Shown here piece after piece: positions 1 through 5,998 of a stretch of DNA of 8,446 nucleotides. Every line of letters begins with the position of its first letter. Positions within the stretch are counted from its first letter, which is position 1. The notes beneath the pieces are model-generated. The model made no database searches, was not told the DNA's origin, and saw only the letters and a list, made by a program, of their open reading frames with translations. Source of the stretch: SVTX01 sp045653805 (GTDB taxonomy: Bacteria; Bacillota; Clostridia; Oscillospirales; CAG-272); the NCBI GenBank assembly GCA_045653805.1, contig JAZOMF010000074.1, forward strand, positions 1-8,446, in the 5' to 3' direction. Position numbers and translations under genes: made by a program.

Positions 1-75
1 GCTGGTGTGGCTCAATGGCAGAGCAGCTGATTTGTAATCAGCAGGTTGATGGTTCGACTCCGTTCACCAGCTCCA
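1..75 (+). tRNA. tRNA-Thr (UGU anticodon)
   Basis: This is a complete cloverleaf. The acceptor strand GCTGGTG (1-7) pairs with CACCAGC (65-71), followed by discriminator T72 and an encoded CCA (73-75). The anticodon stem GCTGA/TCAGC (26-30/38-42) encloses the loop TTTGTAA, so the anticodon is TGT (33-35), which reads ACA-type threonine codons. The T arm contains GGTTCGACTCC. The gene sits four bases before tRNA-Tyr, so the two are probably cut from one transcript. The window opens at its first base, so its promoter and any earlier tRNA genes lie outside. Confidence 0.95.
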
Positions 76-79
76 ATAT

Positions 80-164
80 GGGGGATTTCCCGAGCGGCCA
101 AAGGGGGCAGACTGTAAATCTGTTGTCACTGACTTCGGTGGTCCGAATCCACCATCCCCCACCA
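80..164 (+). tRNA. tRNA-Tyr (GUA anticodon), long variable arm
   Basis: This is a class II tRNA of about 85 nt. The acceptor GGGGGAT (80-86) pairs with ATCCCCC (154-160), and ACCA follows at 161-164. The anticodon loop CTGTAAA gives anticodon GTA (114-116). The long variable arm, around 121-139 with a TTCG-type loop, is expected for bacterial tRNA-Tyr. The T arm lies at about 140-153. The gene is followed directly by an intrinsic terminator, so it is the last gene of the tRNA transcript. Confidence 0.95.
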
Positions 165-198
165 AAAAGAGGATAGGCATTTCGCCTATCCTCTTTTT
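165..198 (+). terminator. Intrinsic terminator of the tRNA transcript
   Basis: A perfect 10-bp stem, GAGGATAGGC (169-178) with GCCTATCCTC (184-193), has a 5-nt loop and is followed by TTTTT (194-198). The preceding AAAA extends the stem and could allow weak termination in the other direction. It begins right after the CCA of tRNA-Tyr. Confidence 0.9.
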
Positions 199-201
199 GC
201 T

Positions 202-298
202 GAGTGACGGTGGTCACTCGGACTGCTACTCCAAATCCGCTTGCGGATTTGTGAAAGGGTCCTGAATCCACCGCTTCACTATACAATGCTCCGCATTG
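202..298. repeat. Nested palindromic element behind tRNA-Tyr
   Basis: This noncoding stretch is built almost entirely of short perfect inverted repeats. GAGTGAC/GTCACTC pairs 202-208 with 213-219. AAATCCGC/GCGGATTT pairs 233-240 with 243-250. CAATGC/GCATTG pairs 284-289 with 293-298. An alternative enclosing fold pairs CGGTGG (208-213) with CCACCG (268-273) and GGAC (220-223) with GTCC (259-262) around the central hairpin. Parts echo the preceding tRNA-Tyr: CGGTGGTC occurs at 136-143 and 208-215, and GGTCC(T)GAATCCACC at 140-153 and 258-272. It could be a REP-like dispersed repeat, a remodelled partial tRNA duplication, or a structured RNA; the sequence alone does not decide. The link to tRNA is inference. 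Confidence 0.6.
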
Positions 299-323
299 AT
301 TCCACACGCGACTTCGCTGCGAC

Positions 324-353
324 CAATTTAGTTAAGCAACCTTAACTAAATTG
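324..353. repeat. Perfect 13-bp inverted repeat upstream of the pfl promoter
   Basis: CAATTTAGTTAAG (324-336) and CTTAACTAAATTG (341-353) are exact reverse complements with a 4-nt spacer. The core 331-346 fits GTTAA-N6-TTAAC, the same pattern found three times downstream of pflA. It lies 45 bp before the -35 box of the pfl promoter and has no T-run, so it looks more like an operator or repeat end than a terminator. The binding factor, if any, is unknown. The half-site resembles that of clostridial Rex sites, but those have a shorter spacer. Confidence 0.6.
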
Positions 354-398
354 ACGAATAAACAAATCATTCTCCACAAAATTATTACAAATTCCCTC

Positions 399-427
399 TT
401 GACAAAATTCGATTTTTATGAGATAAT
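399..427 (+). promoter_or_regulatory. Sigma-A-type promoter of the pflBA operon
   Basis: A consensus -35 TTGACA (399-404) and a near-consensus -10 GATAAT (422-427) are separated by exactly 17 bp. Transcription would start near 434, about 20 nt before the riboswitch aptamer, giving a leader of roughly 210 nt before pflB. Confidence 0.8.
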
Positions 428-452
428 ATATTTGCAAGATAACAACTAAATA

Positions 453-566
453 CCGTTTGCGCGACTGACGGATAAAGCGGATCACCGCGGGGGTGCGCAG
501 ACGAATTCAAAGGAGCTTTAGCTCCAAATCTCAATTTGAGATTTCTTTAAGCCGACCGTCTGGGCA
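453..566 (+). promoter_or_regulatory. ZTP riboswitch (pfl RNA motif)
   Basis: The leader matches the ZTP/pfl aptamer family, which binds ZMP or ZTP and is known from pfl and one-carbon or purine genes. The first subdomain has P1 (TGCGC 458-462 with GCGCA 495-499), the conserved GCGACTGACGG (461-471), and P2 (GCGG 477-480, loop ATCA, CCGC 485-488). The second has the signature CCGTCTGGGCA (556-566), and GACGG (467-471) can pair with CCGTC (556-560) as the expected pseudoknot. The linker (504-550) carries two extra hairpins, GGAGC/GCTCC (512-525) and AAATCTC/GAGATTT (526-544). The 3' edge overlaps the terminator at 564-598, so ligand binding should favour read-through. The ON direction is inferred from the family and this overlap. 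Exact ends are approximate. Confidence 0.92.
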
Positions 567-598
567 AACCGTTTTCTCAAAATCGGTTTGCTTTTTTT
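564..598 (+). terminator. Riboswitch-controlled terminator before pflB
   Basis: GCAAACCG (564-571) pairs with CGGTTTGC (584-591), with inner TTTT/AAAA pairing, followed by seven Ts (592-598). The first bases, G564-C565-A566, also belong to the 3' strand of the aptamer signature CTGGGCA, so aptamer folding and terminator folding compete. This makes it the expression platform. Confidence 0.9.
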
Positions 599-633
599 GA
601 TGATCGCACAATATTCATTTGTTAATACAACTT

Positions 634-640
634 AAGGAGG
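634..640 (+). promoter_or_regulatory. Strong ribosome binding site of pflB
   Basis: AAGGAGG lies six nucleotides before the ATG at 647 and fixes that start. It overlaps the right half of a possible weak copy of the GTTAA-N6-TTAA motif (621-636). Confidence 0.9.
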
Positions 641-646
641 CCATAT

Positions 647-2878
647 ATGAAGCACAACAACTGGAATGGATTTATAGGTGGAGCTTGGCAGGACGAGATC
701 AACGTACGCGACTTTATTCAGCAGAACTACAAGCCCTATGAGGGCGACTCCTCTTTCCTTGCGGGCGCAACCAAGCGCACTGGCGAGCTAATGAAAAAAC
801 TTCAGGAGCTTTTCGCTCTTGAAAGACAGTACGGCGGCGTTCTCGACATTGACACCGCAACCGTTTCCTCTCTCACCAGCTACTCTCCCGGATACTTGGA
901 TAAGGAAAACGAGATAATCGTAGGTCTCCAGACCAACCGTCCCCTCAAGCGCGGTGTCAACCCCTTTGGCGGCATGAGAATGGTCAAGCAGGCTTGCGAG
1001 GCATACGGATATAAATTAAGCGAAAAGGTGCAGGAAGAGTTCCGCTTCCGCACCACTCACAACGACGGCGTTTTCCGCGCCTACACCGACGAGATGAGAG
1101 CGGCGAGAAAGTGCCACATCATCACCGGTCTTCCCGACGCTTACGGTAGAGGAAGAATCATCGGCGACTACCGCCGCGTGGCTCTCTACGGCATCGACCG
1201 TCTTGTTGAGGAAAAGAAGAAGGACAAGGCGGCACTGGCTCTCGGCAACTTCGACACCGACACCATTCGCCTCAACGAGGAGCTTTTCCAGCAGATCACC
1301 TTCCTCGGATATATGAAGGAAATGGCGCAGATGTACGGCTTTGACATCAGTCAGCCTGCAAAGAACGCGCGCGAGGCTATTCAGTGGACTTATTTTGCTT
1401 ATCTTGCAGCTATCAAGGAGCAGAACGGCGCGGCTATGTCTCTTGGTCGAGTAAGCACATTCTTTGACATCTACTTTGAAAGAGATATAGCAAACGGCAC
1501 TCTCACCGAAAGCGAAGCGCAGGAGCTTATGGACGATTTCGTTATGAAGCTGCGTATGGCACGTCACCTCCGCACACCCGAATACAACGAACTCTTTGGC
1601 GGCGACCCCATGTGGATCACCGAGGTAGTTGGCGGTATGGGCGAGGACGGCAGAACCCTTGTTACCAAGTCCAGCTTCCGTATGCTCAACACCCTCTACA
1701 CTCTCGGCTCTTCTCCCGAACCTAACTTGACTGTGCTTTGGTCTACTTCCCTGCCCGAGAACTTCAAGAAGTTCTGCGCAAAGGTCTCTGCCGACACCGA
1801 CTCTATTCAGTACGAAAACGACGACGTTATGCGCCCCCACTATGGCGACGATTACGCCATCGCTTGTTGCGTATCCGCTATGAAGGTGGGCAAGCAGATG
1901 CAGTTCTTCGGCGCGAGATGCAACCTTGCCAAGCTGCTTCTTCTCGCTATCAACGGCGGTTACGATACATCCAGCCAGATGCACATTGGCCCTCAGATGC
2001 CCGTTATGGAGGGTGACAAGCTCGACTATGACGAGCTTATGGCGAGAATGGATGTTTATATGCCTTGGTTGGCTCACCTCTACGTCAACACCATGAACGT
2101 CATTCACTACATGCACGATAAGTACTGCTACGAAAAGAGCCAGATGGCTCTCCACGATACCGAGGTAGGTCGCTTTATGGCGTTTGGTATCGCGGGACTT
2201 TCGGTTGTTGCCGACTCGCTGAGCGCAGTCAAATATGCAAACGTTGCTCCCGTCAAGGACGAAAACGGTTATATCGTTGATTTCAAGACCGAGGGAGAGT
2301 TCCCCAAGTACGGTAACGATGACGACCGCGTTGACCTTATAGCCAAGGATATGGCGCACAAGATGATAGTTGAGCTTCGCAAGACCCGCACATATAGAAA
2401 TGCAGTTCACACCCTTTCGGTGCTTACCATTACCTCCAACGTAATGTACGGTAAAAACACCGGCGCAACTCCCGACGGCAGACGCGCTTGCGCTCCCTTT
2501 GCTCCCGGTGCTAACCCCATGCACAACCGCGAGGAAAACGGCGCACTCGCTTCCCTCAACTCGGTGGCAAAGATAAGCTACGATGACTGCCGCGATGGTA
2601 TTTCCAATACCTTCTCTATCACTCCCGAGGCACTTGGTCGCACCGAGGACGAGAGAATTGATAATCTTGTTCACATTCTCGACGGCTACTTCGCAAAGAA
2701 GGCGCACCACATCAACGTAAACGTGCTTAACCGCGAAACTCTTATGAAGGCTTACGAAAACCCCGAAGCATATCCCAATCTCACCATTCGCGTTTCGGGC
2801 TATGCAGTCAACTTCAACAAGCTCTCCCGTGAACAGCAGAGAGAGGTAATCAGCCGTACCTTCCACGAGCACTTATGA
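647..2878 (+). CDS. pflB: Pyruvate formate-lyase (formate C-acetyltransferase)
   Basis: This cytosolic glycyl-radical enzyme converts pyruvate and CoA to acetyl-CoA and formate under anaerobic conditions. At 743 aa it is close to the usual length (E. coli PflB has 760) and appears full length. The catalytic cysteine pair is Cys407-Cys408 in IACCVSAMKVGKQMQFFGAR. The glycyl radical site is Gly718 in the C-terminal RVSGYAVNFNKL motif. The N-terminal WNGF...INVRDFIQQNYKPYEG also fits the family. The start is supported by AAGGAGG six bases upstream. Codon use leans strongly to C-ending codons, more so than in pflA, which suits a highly expressed enzyme. Transcription is controlled by the upstream ZTP riboswitch and terminator. 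It overlaps pflA by four bases. The CC pair and RVSGYAV motif, together with the adjacent activase, make pyruvate formate-lyase far more likely than a diol dehydratase or choline lyase relative. Confidence 0.97.
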   Translation: MKHNNWNGFIGGAWQDEINVRDFIQQNYKPYEGDSSFLAGATKRTGELMKKLQELFALERQYGGVLDIDTATVSSLTSYSPGYLDKENEIIVGLQTNRPLKRGVNPFGGMRMVKQACEAYGYKLSEKVQEEFRFRTTHNDGVFRAYTDEMRAARKCHIITGLPDAYGRGRIIGDYRRVALYGIDRLVEEKKKDKAALALGNFDTDTIRLNEELFQQITFLGYMKEMAQMYGFDISQPAKNAREAIQWTYFAYLAAIKEQNGAAMSLGRVSTFFDIYFERDIANGTLTESEAQELMDDFVMKLRMARHLRTPEYNELFGGDPMWITEVVGGMGEDGRTLVTKSSFRMLNTLYTLGSSPEPNLTVLWSTSLPENFKKFCAKVSADTDSIQYENDDVMRPHYGDDYAIACCVSAMKVGKQMQFFGARCNLAKLLLLAINGGYDTSSQMHIGPQMPVMEGDKLDYDELMARMDVYMPWLAHLYVNTMNVIHYMHDKYCYEKSQMALHDTEVGRFMAFGIAGLSVVADSLSAVKYANVAPVKDENGYIVDFKTEGEFPKYGNDDDRVDLIAKDMAHKMIVELRKTRTYRNAVHTLSVLTITSNVMYGKNTGATPDGRRACAPFAPGANPMHNREENGALASLNSVAKISYDDCRDGISNTFSITPEALGRTEDERIDNLVHILDGYFAKKAHHINVNVLNRETLMKAYENPEAYPNLTIRVSGYAVNFNKLSREQQREVISRTFHEHL

Positions 2879-3591
2879 TTGAAAGCAAAATAACGGGGCA
2901 CGTCCATTCTATCCAGAGTATGGGGACATTGGACGGCCCCGGTGTAAGATTCGTAATATTTTTGCAGGGGTGTCCTCTTCGCTGTAAGTGCTGTCACAAT
3001 CCCGACACGTGGAATTTTCAGGGAGGCACGGCATACGCCGCAGAGGAGCTGGTGACAAAAGCCTGCCGATTTAAGGAATATTTCGGGCGCGACGGCGGCG
3101 TGACCGTCTCGGGCGGCGAGCCTCTTCTGCAAGCCGATTTCGTACGCGAGATATTTGAGCTTTGCCAAGAAAACGGGATTGGCACCTGCCTCGACACATC
3201 GGGTTGTATTCTGAATGACAAGGTAAAAGCTCTGCTGGATGTCACCGACCGCGTGTTGCTGGATGTGAAGTACGTGACAGACGAGCTTTACCGCGAAAAC
3301 ACAGGGTGCTCCATTGATACTCCAATGGCTTTTCTTGACTATCTTTGCGAGAAAAATATTCCTACAACTATCCGTCAGGTCATTATCCCTACGAAAAACG
3401 ACACAGAGGAAAATATTCTCTCCCTGAGAAAGATAGTCACCGCCCACACAAATGTGGACAAGGTGGAATTACTACCCTTCCGCAAGATATGCCAGGTTAA
3501 ATATGACAAAATGGGCATTGAATTCCCCTTTGGAAATATTCCCGAGCCTACAAGAAAAAAAATGACCGAGCTTGAAAGTCTGCTCAAATAA
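2875..3591 (+). CDS. pflA: Pyruvate formate-lyase activating enzyme (radical SAM)
   Basis: This radical SAM activase uses a [4Fe-4S] cluster and S-adenosylmethionine to abstract a hydrogen from PflB Gly718, producing the active glycyl radical. The protein has 238 aa, a normal length. The cluster motif CX3CX2C is Cys33, Cys37 and Cys40 in GCPLRCKCCHNPDTW; Cys39 is an extra cysteine between the ligands. The SAM-binding GGE motif is SGGEP at 79-83. The N-terminal HSIQSMGTLDGPGVRFVIFL is typical. The start ATG overlaps the pflB stop as ATGA, and no Shine-Dalgarno sequence lies just before it, so translation is probably coupled to pflB. Low output would suit an enzyme needed in catalytic amounts. 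No strong terminator follows directly; transcripts probably end at 3770-3806. Confidence 0.96.
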   Translation: MIESKITGHVHSIQSMGTLDGPGVRFVIFLQGCPLRCKCCHNPDTWNFQGGTAYAAEELVTKACRFKEYFGRDGGVTVSGGEPLLQADFVREIFELCQENGIGTCLDTSGCILNDKVKALLDVTDRVLLDVKYVTDELYRENTGCSIDTPMAFLDYLCEKNIPTTIRQVIIPTKNDTEENILSLRKIVTAHTNVDKVELLPFRKICQVKYDKMGIEFPFGNIPEPTRKKMTELESLLK

Positions 3592-3627
3592 AATATTTTT
3601 CAAAAATTCGATAATGGTGTTTGAAAC

Positions 3628-3719
3628 ATAAAGTTAATTTTGCTTAACTTTATTATATTAATTAAGTTTGCTTAACAACAGCACAAGAACCGGCAGAACA
3701 ATTATTAAGTTTATTTAAC
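3628..3719. repeat. Three copies of GTTAA-N6-TTAAC/T in the pflA-hisIE gap
   Basis: The 3592-3769 gap has no credible gene. It holds three 16-bp near-palindromes. Copy 1, GTTAATTTTGCTTAAC (3633-3648), lies within a perfect 10-bp inverted repeat, 3628-3637/3644-3653. Copy 2 is ATTAAGTTTGCTTAAC (3661-3676). Copy 3 is ATTAAGTTTATTTAAC (3704-3719) and differs from copy 2 at two positions. Start-to-start distances are 28 and 43 bp. A fourth copy, in the opposite orientation, is at 331-346. They could be operator sites or a small dispersed repeat. The AT-rich background raises the chance of random matches, but the shared GCAAA spacer in three of the four copies argues against pure chance. Confidence 0.55.
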
Positions 3720-3769
3720 TTTTTTGTTAGACATCTATAATAACGGTTCGCATCATTCAAAATAAAAAA

Positions 3770-3806
3770 ATATCGGAGATTGGCTTTACAGCTTCCTCTC
3801 CGATAT
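3770..3806. terminator. Bidirectional terminator between pflBA and the his operon
   Basis: ATATCGGAGA (3770-3779) pairs perfectly with TCTCCGATAT (3797-3806). The 17-nt loop can form a small inner GCT/AGC pairing. An A-run (3764-3770) lies on the left and TTTTTTATTT on the right, so the hairpin has a U-tract on whichever strand is transcribed. It can end both the + strand pflBA transcript and the - strand his transcript. The hisIE stop codon (3810-3812) lies in its right-hand T-run. Confidence 0.85.
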
Positions 3807-3809
3807 TTT

Positions 3810-4466
3810 TTATTTAGTCATCTTTTCCTGCTTGACCTTATGGTCGATAACATGACGTGATGCAAGCTCCTTTTTGATATCTTCAATGGAAATGCCCATC
3901 TGAACCATCATAACGAGGACGTGATAGGTAAGGTCGCTGATCTCATAGATCGCTTCTGCCTTATCGTCTGCCTTGCCTGCGATAATGACCTCGGTACATT
4001 CCTCACCCACCTTTTTTAGAATTTTGTCAATTCCCTTTTCAAAAAGATAGGTGGTATAAGAACCTTCCTTTTTCTCGGTCTTTCTGCCCTCGATCAGCTT
4101 CATGAGAGAATCAAGGGAGAATACGCTCTCCGCAAGCTCGGGATTGTTCCAAACGGGATTTTCAAAGCAGGAAAAGCTTGCGGTGTGGCAAGCGGGGCCG
4201 TCGGGCTCAACTATAATCTCAAGTGCATCGTTATCGCAGTCTGCGGTGATAGACACGATGTGCTGAAAATTTCCACTGGTTTCACCCTTGAGCCAAAGCT
4301 CCTGACGGGAGCGACTGAAAAAGCAAGCAAGTCCTTTATCAATAGATATTTCAAGACTCTCGCGGCTCATATATGCCAGAGTGAGAAGCCTTTTGGTCTT
4401 GTTGTCAATAACAACGGCAGGGATAAGACCCTTTTCATCAAATTTAAGCTCGTCTATTTTTACCAT
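3810..4466 (-). CDS. hisIE: Bifunctional phosphoribosyl-AMP cyclohydrolase / phosphoribosyl-ATP pyrophosphatase
   Basis: This cytosolic fusion performs histidine steps 2 and 3: the C-terminal domain hydrolyses PR-ATP to PR-AMP, and the N-terminal domain opens the adenine ring to give ProFAR. The protein has 218 aa, typical for the fusion. The HisI domain (about 1-115) shows SRSRQELWLKGETSGN (51-66), the metal-binding DCDND (76-80), and GPACHT with Cys93 and Cys100. The HisE domain (about 120-210) shows the acidic helices VGEECTEVIIAGK (E155, E156, E159) and EISDLTYHV (E175, D178). It is the last gene of the operon, 17 nt after hisF, with AAAGGA at 4477-4482 about 10 nt before its ATG. It ends in the right flank of the shared terminator. 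All key residues are present. Confidence 0.97.
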   Translation of the reverse strand: MVKIDELKFDEKGLIPAVVIDNKTKRLLTLAYMSRESLEISIDKGLACFFSRSRQELWLKGETSGNFQHIVSITADCDNDALEIIVEPDGPACHTASFSCFENPVWNNPELAESVFSLDSLMKLIEGRKTEKKEGSYTTYLFEKGIDKILKKVGEECTEVIIAGKADDKAEAIYEISDLTYHVLVMMVQMGISIEDIKKELASRHVIDHKVKQEKMTK

Positions 4467-4483
4467 TTTATTTGTTTCCTTTC

Positions 4484-5242
4484 TTATAATCTTACGGAAA
4501 TACCGTTGTCTGCAAGCTCGCGCTTAAGGTCTTTAATCTCCACTTCACCGAAATGGAAGATAGAAGCCGCAAGACCTGCCGAGCACTGGGGGATCTTTTT
4601 GAAGAGATGCACAAAATCGTTTGCCGATCCTGCGCCGCCCGATGCGATGACGGGAACCTTGACCGCATCGCAGACCTCTTGAAGCATTTCAAGGTCAAAT
4701 CCCGCTTTAACGCCGTCGGTGTCGATGGAATTAAGTACCACTTCGCCGGCTCCGCGCTCAACGCATTCCTTTATCCAAGAGATTGCCTCCTTGCCGGTGT
4801 TTTCTCTGCCTCCCTTGGCGTAAACGCGGAAAACTCTGTCAACTCGCTTAACATCGGCAGAAATAACCACACACTGGTCACCGTATCGCTTTGCCGCCTC
4901 GTCGATAAGGCTTGGATTACGGATCGCGCCCGAATTGACGCTGACCTTATCCGCGCCGCATTTAAGCACTCGGTCAAAGTCCTCAACGGTGTTGATGCCG
5001 CCCCCCACAGTAAGGGGAATAAATATCTGACTTGCAACCTCGCAAAGTATGTCTGTAAAAAGCTTTCTGCCCTCGGCAGAAGCGGTTATATCGTAGAAGA
5101 CCAGCTCGTCAGCACCGTTGTCACTGTAATATTTAGCAAGCTCAACGGGCGAGGACACATCAGAGAGCCCTCTGAAATTAACTCCCTTCACCACTCTACC
5201 GTCACGGACGTCAAGGCAAGGGATTATTCTTTTCGTTATCAT
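4484..5242 (-). CDS. hisF: Imidazole glycerol phosphate synthase, cyclase subunit HisF
   Basis: HisF is a (beta/alpha)8 barrel that partners HisH. It uses ammonia delivered from HisH to convert PRFAR to imidazole glycerol phosphate and AICAR (ZMP). It has 252 aa, the normal length. The general acid/base pair is Asp11 (IIPCLDVRDGRVVKG) and Asp130 (VISADVKRVD). Phosphate-binding loops are seen at TVGGGI (78-83) and ASGGAGS (200-206). The start is supported by GAGGT (5249-5253), six nt upstream. It follows hisA by 18 nt and precedes hisIE by 17 nt. The released ZMP is the kind of ligand sensed by the riboswitch in front of pflB in this same window. Nothing unusual is seen in the protein. Confidence 0.97.
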   Translation of the reverse strand: MITKRIIPCLDVRDGRVVKGVNFRGLSDVSSPVELAKYYSDNGADELVFYDITASAEGRKLFTDILCEVASQIFIPLTVGGGINTVEDFDRVLKCGADKVSVNSGAIRNPSLIDEAAKRYGDQCVVISADVKRVDRVFRVYAKGGRENTGKEAISWIKECVERGAGEVVLNSIDTDGVKAGFDLEMLQEVCDAVKVPVIASGGAGSANDFVHLFKKIPQCSAGLAASIFHFGEVEIKDLKRELADNGISVRL

Positions 5243-5260
5243 AATTGTACCTCATTTATG

Positions 5261-5974
5261 TCATTTTGAAGCGTTTATAGCGACTTCAAGGTCGATAACT
5301 CCCGTATAGTATGCCTTTCCAATGATTGCACCGTAAATGTCCAGTGCCAAAAGCTTTTCAATGTCCTCCATAGAGGAAACGCCACCTGACGCAACTATCT
5401 GCATATCGAATTTTTCGGATAATTCTCTGTAAAGGGCATGATTTGCGCCCTTCATTGCGCCGTCCTTGGAAATATCGGTGCAGATGATGGTCTTAACGCC
5501 GATCTTCTGCATCTTTTCGCAGAAATCAAAAGCATCGTACTCGCTTTTCTCGATCCAACCCTTGATAGCCACCATAGAGTCCTTAATATCAACACCAACG
5601 GCGATCCTCTCGCCATATTTTTCAACCGCCGCGCGGAGAAAGTCTTGATTTGTAACCGCCGCAGTGCCGAGAATTACTCTCTCAACTCCTGCAGCAAAAT
5701 ATTTTTCAACCGTCTCCATATTGCGGATTCCGCCGCCGATCTCGCACTTCAAGCTCGTGTTTTTCGCGATGGATTCCACCACGCCGATATTAGGCGTAGT
5801 TCCCTCTTTTGCGCCCTCAAGGTCAACTAAATGAACCCATTTAGCACCATTTACTTCAAAATCTCGGGCAACCGACAGAGGGTTGTCGTTATATATCGTC
5901 ATTTGCTGGTAATCGCCCTTAAATAAACGAACAGCCTTGCCGCCGTAGAGGTCGATTGCAGGAAAAATTAACAT
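5261..5974 (-). CDS. hisA: ProFAR isomerase HisA
   Basis: HisA is the phosphoribosylformimino-5-aminoimidazole carboxamide ribotide isomerase. It makes PRFAR, the substrate of HisF-HisH, by an Amadori rearrangement. The protein has 237 aa and is a (beta/alpha)8 barrel homologous to HisF. The catalytic pair is Asp8 (PAIDLYGGKAVRL) and Asp129 (VGVDIKD), with Thr166 in CTDISKDG also conserved. Phosphate-binding loops are GGGIR (80-84) and ASGGVS (195-200). The start gives the standard MLIFPAIDLY N-terminus. The best ribosome site, AAAGGA (5987-5992), is about 12 nt away, longer than ideal. The gene lies 24 nt after hisH. PriA-type dual function with TrpF cannot be excluded from sequence, but the setting in a full his operon favours HisA. 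Confidence 0.96.
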   Translation of the reverse strand: MLIFPAIDLYGGKAVRLFKGDYQQMTIYNDNPLSVARDFEVNGAKWVHLVDLEGAKEGTTPNIGVVESIAKNTSLKCEIGGGIRNMETVEKYFAAGVERVILGTAAVTNQDFLRAAVEKYGERIAVGVDIKDSMVAIKGWIEKSEYDAFDFCEKMQKIGVKTIICTDISKDGAMKGANHALYRELSEKFDMQIVASGGVSSMEDIEKLLALDIYGAIIGKAYYTGVIDLEVAINASK

Positions 5975-5998
5975 AATGCTTTAACATCCTTTCAAAAA

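Noticed and set aside
38..307. 89-codon open frame on the - strand
   Set aside because: It runs antisense through both tRNA genes and the terminator, and its protein is just the translated complement of tRNA-Tyr plus palindromic spacer.
509..516. AAAGGAGC as a ribosome binding site of a leader peptide
   Set aside because: It is one arm of a hairpin in the riboswitch linker, and no start codon follows at a usable distance.
1016..2872. 618-codon open frame on the - strand opposite pflB
   Set aside because: The strong codon bias of pflB keeps stop codons out of this antisense frame. The translation shows no recognisable family motif, while pflB has all catalytic residues in the + frame.
2800..3447. 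215-codon - strand open frame opposite the end of pflB and most of pflA
   Set aside because: It is a shadow of pflA; the radical SAM motifs are in the + strand frame.
3628..3719. CRISPR-like array
   Set aside because: The three units are only 16 bp, palindromic, diverged, and unevenly spaced (28 and 43 bp). No cas gene is present.
3714..3741. Possible small-RNA promoter (TATAAT at 3736-3741)
   Set aside because: The -10 is good, but the -35 position (TTTAAC, 16 bp upstream) is poor, and the transcript would reach the terminator at 3770-3806 within a few tens of bases.
4185..5269. Long + strand open frames opposite hisIE and hisF (4185-4682, 4553-5269)
   Set aside because: They lie antisense to intact his genes with all motifs. 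No ribosome site, domain or operon setting supports them.
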